Shown here piece after piece: positions 57,759-63,984 of a stretch of DNA of 63,984 nucleotides. The translations under genes and the position numbers were made by a program. This DNA comes from Chiua virens (taxonomy: Eukaryota > Basidiomycota > Agaricomycetes > Boletales > Boletaceae). The DNA is taken from contig JAHNUO010000071.1 in NCBI GenBank assembly GCA_019787685.1, forward strand, positions 1 through 63,984, read 5' to 3'. The notes beneath the pieces are model-generated. The model did not search any database, had not been told where the DNA came from, and saw nothing but the letters and a program-made list of their open reading frames with translations. How positions within the stretch are numbered: position 1 is the first letter of the stretch; each line of letters starts with the position of its first letter.

Positions 57759-59972
57759 ATGCTCGGCGAACGCCTGTCTGGGTGGTTCGGTACAGAACAC
57801 GGCGGGGTAGTCAGAGATGTGCTTTCGGGGAAAGAACGCATCCTCCGGCTCCCAGACGTCCGACGCTCCCCATGTCGAACCCTCTCGGCATGTCACTTTG
57901 CCGCATTGAATTTCGTGCGCACCTCGTTCAAACACATGCAGCGCACGCGTGGAAGTGCGAACTCGAGCATGGTGCGGTGGTTGAGCGGCATCACGGAGCG
58001 ACGTGTACTCGAGGTATGTACCTGGGTCAGGGGGGTGTGTGGCCCAGGGTGTGTATTTGATGGGTTTAGTACTGATGCGTTGTTGCGCTATTTAGGAGGT
58101 GTTATCTCCGTGTGGACAGTTGAACGAGCAGACAATTGAGCTGGAAGAAATGTATCACGTACCCTTATTCGAAGGCGCGCTGAACCATGTAGCAACCAAG
58201 CGTGGCCCGCCGAGCATGATTCTCCTCAAACAATCGTTGCGGTCAGTCGTGTTCTCTAGTTCTTCATCACTTTGGATACTGACATATCTTTCCTTCCCTT
58301 CCTTTCTTTGGGCAGACAAATGCAATTATACGCCTCCCCTATATCAGCCATGGTCGTGAGCCGCAGCGCAAGCGCGACAGTATGTCTCAAGGTCCACGAA
58401 CACTCCAAAGACGTCTTTCTTGTACTTGATTTCGGCCTGGACCCACAGCCACACAGCCACAGCCATGGTCCATCGCTCACTTTGGTGATAAACACGTCCC
58501 TGGATCAAACGGCTGCGCGCCTGTCGGGTAACTTGCCCATCGACAACCACCTGGTGACACGCGATCGACAGTGGCAAGCACAGCTCTTTACGACCTGTAC
58601 GATATCCATCTTCACGCCTGCGAACGGCGGCGCATTGTTGCCAGAGTCGTTAGTGATGCACGAGAGCGTCGCACTGCTGAGGCTCATGGGAGAAATAGAC
58701 GATCGGGGACCGGATTGGAACCAGAGTACGGACAGAGGGAGAGAGTGGGAGAGGAACAGAGGACAAAATCGACCTCGAAGTCAACGCCTGAGCGCTCAGC
58801 ACCAAACCTCCGGATCAAGTCACGTATGGGAAAGTACTCGGACGCCGTTTAACCTCGGTGGGGCTTCTTCGTCGAACAGCCAGAGTCAGCGATTTGACCC
58901 TATCCGTGGCGTGTCCTTGAGAGAAAGGCCAAGTGCACGCGTCGTGGCAGACTTTTCTCTACCATACGAGCAAACGAAACGACACTGCCGGATATTCTTA
59001 TCAGATGATGAGTTGTCTGCGTTTGCGAGCCCGGGGTCGAGCCACAGCTCGCGTTCGTCTCAACCGTCTGACGAAGTAATGTGTTTCGAATGCATGATTT
59101 GCTTTGAGGACGTTCCAGAAGAGAAAGGAATCCATCTTTCTCCTTGTGCTCACGGGTTTTGTAGGAATTGCCTTGTGGGACACGTGTGTTCAAAGCTCGA
59201 AGAACGCAGATACCCTGTTTTCTGTCCGTTGTGCATGGCCGATCAGAAGAACGCGAGTCCTTCTGGTGAGCCGTCGTGCATGGAACCGTAGATCATTTTT
59301 AAAGAGGATCTCGAGCAGTCGTTTCTGGAGCCATGGTTCAACGACTCGGTGTCTCCGAGGCACAATATACGATCTGGTCCGAACTCGAGATGGCACGTTT
59401 GTGTGTGCGGATACATTGTCGCAGGTGATGCGCAGGTCAACTCTTGCTAATTTTACGTTCCTGAAACGGTTGTCGCGCAAGGTGCAACCAATCGGCGTTT
59501 GTCGACAGAGAAGACTATGAACAACGGGAAGAACTCAGTTGCCCGATCCCGGGATGCAGGCATACCTGGTGCAAGAACTGTCAACAAACCCTTCCGGAAA
59601 GTGGCCCGAAGCACTCCTGTGATGGAACACAGGAGTTAGATTATCTCGTGAAGCAAATGGGATGGAAGTACTGTCCGAGTAAGCATGTTTCGTTGTTCGC
59701 CTTGACTTTGGGACTGCAGTGATCTTTGGTTGCAGAATGTCGAACCCCGGTTCAAAAGAATGGAGGATGCAACCATATGACTGTGAGTCGGTGTCGACCC
59801 TTTGACGGTCGATCGTTGACCATGGTTCCTTTGAAACACGGTCAATCAGTGCGCGACCCCAGGATGCAACACCCATTTTTGTTACCGGTGCGGGAAGCAG
59901 ATCACGAGAGCGTCTATCCCGTTCCTCGTGAGGTCTGCAGTGAACGCTCATTTCAAACAATGCACGCTTTGA
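57759..59972 (+). CDS. RBR-type E3 ubiquitin ligase, copy 2 (divergent)
   Basis: A second, intact-looking member of the local RBR family. The start MLGERLSGWFGTEHGG is uncertain. LSACHFAALNFVRTSF and SMVRWLSGITERRVLE align loosely with the N-terminal region of copy 1, then MYHVPLFEGALNHVATK aligns with its VYRTPLFERSLKSVS. RING1 is CFECMICFEDVPEEKG ... CAHGFCRNCLVGHVCSKLEE ... CPLCMADQK. The IBR part is CNQSAFVDREDYEQREEL, CPIPGCRHTWCKNCQQTLPE and HSCDGTQELDYLVKQMGWKY. The last module is CRTPVQKNGGCNHMT, then CATPGCNTHFCYRCGKQ with the candidate catalytic Cys. Stop at 59970-59972. A Ser/Arg-rich low-complexity stretch precedes RING1. About six introns. Confidence 0.82.
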
Positions 59973-60373
59973 GTGACGCTGAGATGACGATATCGTTCGA
60001 AGTCCCTTGACGGGTCTTGGAGTTTGAAACTTGAAGCTAGGGAGTAACGTTTTCTGTTCGGTCACTACTGTGTCATACTTAATGTTATCAACCAATTTGG
60101 GTGTGCAAAGTACACCAAAACTGATGAGTTAGATGGTCAGTATTTTGGTAGTGCACATTTAGAGAACTAGGAACACTTGGATGAAATCGACCGATTATGA
60201 TTGACACCACGCCAGCGGGCCGAATGAAGTGTTCCGGTGGCTGTGTTCATTACAATGTTTGTGCATGTTTTGATCTTGCCACGTCTCGTCTACGACTTTG
60301 GAACGAGCGTGTCAAATCTCACAAGTTCAACGTTGCCTTTCTACTTTCTTCCGCTCGTGCGCTCAACCTCACA
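59973..60373. promoter_or_regulatory. intergenic, SEC61 upstream region
   Basis: Short intergenic sequence, T/C-rich close to the start at 60374. No defined motif. Confidence 0.35.
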
Positions 60374-62137
60374 ATGAGTGGGTGTAAGTGTTCAACTTTT
60401 CTATTCCTTATCTCGTCTTATTCAGTGTCTCTTTTCTTTTCAAGTCCGGTTTTTGAACCTCGTCCGACCTTTCCTTCCACTCTTGCCCGAAGTCTCTTCT
60501 CCGGACCGCAAGGTGTGTGACTAACAACATACAATGATTCAGTCTCTTATTCTTCTTCAGGTACCATTCAATCAAAAGCTATTATGGACTGCGGTTACGC
60601 TCCTTATTTTCTTGGTCTGCTCCCAAGTCCCGCTCTATGGAATCATGTCTTCCGACTCGGCTGACCCTCTATACTGGATGCGTGTCATCCTTGCCTCGAA
60701 CCGTGGCACTCTGATGGAACTCGGAATTAGTCCTATCATCACCAGTGGAATGATCATGCAACTGTTGGCTGGTGCAAACTTGATTGAAGTAGACTTCAGC
60801 TTGAAGGAGGACCGCGCTCTCTTCGGTGGTGCACAGAAATGTGGGTCCTCATATTGAATTGTCCGAACGTTGTTAAATACCTTGCTGATTAAAATCGCAG
60901 TGTTCGCTCTCATTATCTCTCTCGGTCAGGCTACGGTCTATGTCCTCACAGGTCTTTACGGGCAACCTAAGGATTTGGGTGCTGGTATCTGCTTGTTGCT
61001 CATCGTTCAACTCGTTGCGGCCGCTCTCATCGTTATCTTACTCGATGAGCTCCTCCAAAAGGGTTACGGTCTTGGTTCCGGCATCTCTCTCTTCATTGCC
61101 ACCAACATCTGTGAAACCATCATCTGGAAGGCGTTCTCCCCAACAACTGTCAATACTGGTCGCGGTCCCGAGTTCGAGGGTGCCATCGTTGCCTTATTCC
61201 ATCTCTTCTTCATTTGGCATGATAAGGGTCGTGCACTCCGTGAGGCCTTCTGGCGGGAGCGTCTTCCGAATGTCATGAACTTGATCGCCACTGTTATCGT
61301 TTTTGCCGTTGTTATCTACTTGCAAGGCTTCCGCATTGAAATTCCTGTCAAGAGCAATCGCTTCCGTGGCCAACGCGGCTCGTACCCTGTCAAACTCTTC
61401 TACACGTCCAACATGCCCATTATGCTCCAGTCCGCACTTACCTCCAATGTGTTTATCATCTCTCAAATGCTTGCTTCGCGCTTCCCGAGCAATGTTTTGG
61501 TCAAGCTCATCGGCGTATGGGAGGTCAGTTACGATTCAATTCACTCATATAGGTTCCTAAATCACATGACCGCCTAGCCTGCTGAAGATTCGCCCCATCT
61601 GCGTGCTGTATCCGGCATCGCTTACTACATGTCCGCCCCCCATACGATGAAAGAGGCCCTGCTGGATCCCATTCACACTATTCTCTACATTGCCTTCGTT
61701 GTCACTGCCTGTGCTCTCTTTTCCAAGACCTGGATTGAAGTTTCAGGAAGTGGCCCTAGAGACGTCGCGAAACAGCTGAAAGATCAGCAAATGGTTAGAC
61801 TTCTTGATCTGTTCTTATTCGGCGTTAACGTTGCGAACTTTTGCAGGTCATGGCTGGTCACCGTGAGGGTTCGATGTACAAGGAGCTGAAGCGCGTGATC
61901 CCCACTGCTGCCGCATTTGGAGGGGCCATTCTCGGCCTTTTGTCTGTCGCTGCTGACATGATGGGTGCCATTGGTAGTGGAACGGGTATTCTCATGGCTG
62001 TCACCATTATTTATTCGTGTATGTATTTTCTTTTTCATATTTTGCCTTCTGATGATGACGCGCTTCGTATAGACTGGGAAATTGGTATCCGGGAGTCTGG
62101 CGGTCCCGAGATGGCTGCACTGGGTGACCTATTATAA
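60374..62137 (+). CDS. SEC61: protein translocon subunit Sec61 alpha
   Basis: The channel-forming subunit of the ER translocon. The first exon is ATG AGT GGG T; after the intron (60384-60444) it reads [17 protein letters not shown], the family N-terminus. Sec61 landmarks follow in order: [20 protein letters not shown], the plug-side segment [73 protein letters not shown], the loop [40 protein letters not shown] and [17 protein letters not shown]. The end is [20 protein letters not shown] then EMAALGDLL at 62137. Introns fall near 60502-60559, 60840-60899, 61523-61576, 61793-61847 and 62018-62072. The length (about 475 residues) is normal. Confidence 0.96.
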
Positions 62138-63400
62138 AAGAGCATGCCTTTTCTTCTACTTCCATTCGCTTGGCTGCGTTTTTATAACTACAAGCAAGAG
62201 AGGTGCGAGGGAAAACAGATACAGGATGCTTCAAAAGAGATCATGGGCTGTATATTCTCGACAATGACTTGTCCTCGCAAGGCTGCTTGGATATGTGCAC
62301 AGTAGAACCGTATAGTATAATTATGAGAGCGCTCGAGCACACAGATGCTTGCTAAAACTGACTTAGTATGCTAAAGTGATTCTATTTACAAGATTCTCAA
62401 TGGGTAAGTAGGTGAAACTTTGAGGATTATCATCACCTGTGTTTCGGGTTGTGATTTATCACGACTAGGATAGAACAAGGACCTATGTACAGTAGGTCAG
62501 TGAACAGAAGAAAGGATCTATCATGATGGCTTACTTTTAGCCCTAGCGGTACGAGACTAAGGCAGCGTAACTTCGTGTAAAAACTGACCAATGACCACAT
62601 AGGTACTTATGGTAAACCAATCATGACATCAGTGTGCAAGGCACATTTCCTTCCACATCCAATTGGATGAATGGACACTTTGCTGGTCTGCTTATATAAA
62701 GCATTGATTCAATGTTGAGTCGACTCTGCGATTCCAGTGAACGAGCGTATTTCGACCATGTAACTGGAAGCATCTGCCTGTTGGGACTCATCTCGACAAC
62801 AGTCACAACAGTGCCCTAAATGTTAGCCCCGATGCCATGAATCACGAATATCAAGTTTGGGCGAAACATTTAGTATGCGTCCTCAACTTGAAACTTGAAC
62901 CAGTTACAAACGTGAATACCGAGTAATAAACTCAAGTTTGGAATTATTAGGTCTACACGTTTGTGAGACTAGACAAAACTTCAAGTTGGTTTTGAAAGTT
63001 TGGACTACGCCTGAACAGTAAACTAAACACTGTGGGAAGGGTTTACACTGGATGCCATGGAGGAAACCACTGAATATCATCTAGGTTTACAGTAGCTATC
63101 AGTGTCTACACAATGAATAGTAGTGCTGAGTGAACACACTGATTTGGCCAAAAAGGCCACGATCGATCATGGTCGACATGCATGGTCTTTTAGCGTGATC
63201 TTGCGTGATCGACAAGTGAGGTGCTCAGTGAACTGTTCGTGCTGCTGGCAGCCAGTTATCAATGGAGTTTGCAATCAGGTATCAGTGTCACCATCATTTG
63301 TTATGAGAGGGTTTCGCAGTGGTTCTCATCAATTGCATCCATTTTTAAATATCACAAAAAGATCGCTCAGCAATGATTTATTCGTAGTAGTGATACATGC
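62138..63400. other. intergenic, no gene seen
   Basis: AT-rich sequence without a convincing frame. The words ttgaaacttgaacc and caagttgg/caagtttgg recur between about 62850 and 62990, giving a weak repeat. Confidence 0.45.
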
Positions 63401-63984
63401 ACAAAAACGCTGTGAAACGAAAGGTGATACATAAAAAAGAAAGGAGAATGGTTGCATAAATGTGGTTAGGAGGAAGAGGTGTGCTCCTGGCACCGGGATG
63501 TGTGCACTTACTTCTCCTGGGGCTTGCTCCTGCGTCACTGGCGTCGTTGAGATCATGTGAGCTTGAGGAGTGGCTATCACAGCCATCATGGGTGTCGCAG
63601 GAAACACGCATTCCTCCTGGGATTTGAAGTGATTGACGCGATCGTCCTTAGGAGCTGTTCCAATTCTTGGTTGTCTTCCTGGTAGGGATGGCGAGTTTCT
63701 CCCATGGCGGCACTGTTGAGCATCATCTCTCGTAAGCTGCTGCTGAGTGTCGCAACCGCCCCATCCCCGTCGTACTCACCTTCATCCGGGCCATCCTTGT
63801 CTTTGCCAGCTTCATTGACAATCCTCTGGCGGCGGCGTTGGTGGCATCGTCGTCATGTCGTTGTGTCCTCAAGGTGGTGGTGACGGTGCGGGTGTGGCCT
63901 CGTCGTCATCGCCATTGTCGTGCGTTGCACATGTCGTCGCCGTCGCGTCTCAAGATGGTGGCAGCGGTGTGGGTGTGGCTCGTT
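63400..63984 (-). CDS. partial unrecognised gene at the right edge
   Basis: The minus strand carries coding-like pieces: EAGKDKDGPDEGEYDGDGAV, SLREMMLNSAAMGETRHPYQ with EDNQELEQLLRTIASI (about 63820-63640), then in another frame SQEECVFPATPMMAVIATPQ and AHMISTTPVTQEQAPGE (about 63625-63510). An intron or frameshift near 63630 would join them. A candidate donor follows QEQAPGE. The gene probably begins beyond the window. No domain recognised. Confidence 0.35.
63850..63984. repeat. two diverged copies of an ~81-bp unit
   Basis: tcaaggtggtggtgacggtg (63869) and tcaagatggtggcagcggtg (63950) begin similar stretches that continue cgggtgtggc/tgggtgtggc, with gtcgtcgtcat-like triplet runs between. 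The array runs off the window. Confidence 0.55.

Noticed and set aside
61064..61466. Minus-strand frames over SEC61
   Set aside because: Antisense shadows of the highly conserved Sec61 alpha coding sequence.

Overview
The window looks like nuclear DNA of a filamentous basidiomycete, probably an agaricomycete. Coding sequences are cut by many introns of about 45-60 bp with GT..AG ends. The protein set fits that group: an ERT1/AcuK-type gluconeogenesis activator, a polyporopepsin-like protease, CCT3, YTM1, COQ6 and SEC61 alpha. A Rhizoctonia-like species is a guess. No tRNA, rRNA or CRISPR array was seen.

Layout. 1-3.2 kb is repeat DNA: a 50-bp minisatellite, a possible solo LTR, and AT-rich degenerate repeats. 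It abuts a truncated, broken DNA ligase IV relic (minus) and then COQ6 (minus). 6.4-8.7 kb is C-rich sequence and the wreck of a family 1 glycoside hydrolase. ERT1 (plus), CCT3 (minus) and a small heat-shock protein gene (plus) follow. At 14-21 kb a secreted aspartic protease lies between a partial dead copy and the live copy of a vacuolar Ca2+/H+ antiporter. A Gfo/Idh/MocA oxidoreductase follows at 21.5-22.9 kb.

23.6-60 kb is dominated by duplication. An RBR ubiquitin ligase gene and relics of an UNC93-like transporter and of YTM1 (23.6-27.9 kb) mirror, in inverted order, the block YTM1, UNC93-like, SGNH esterase, RBR relic at 49.1-57.3 kb. Loss has been reciprocal: the left block keeps the RBR gene, and the right block keeps YTM1 and the transporter. 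A further, divergent RBR gene lies at 57.8-60.0 kb. Two tandem VIT-VWA genes (28.0-31.1 and 40.4-43.5 kb) are separated by two almost identical 4.3-kb Harbinger-type DNA transposons in opposite orientation, only 41 bp apart. Together these form an 8.65-kb near-perfect palindrome. Each element carries a DDE transposase gene and a convergent gene for a large SANT/Myb-like coiled-coil protein.

The rest includes a tiny five-exon gene for a one-pass membrane protein (45 kb), a fungal seven-helix membrane protein (47.3-48.6 kb), SEC61 alpha (60.4-62.1 kb) and a partial gene at the right edge. The housekeeping genes (COQ6, CCT3, YTM1, SEC61) share no single pathway. The notable signals are the transposon palindrome, the inverted duplication with complementary decay, and the dead LIG4 next to repeat DNA.
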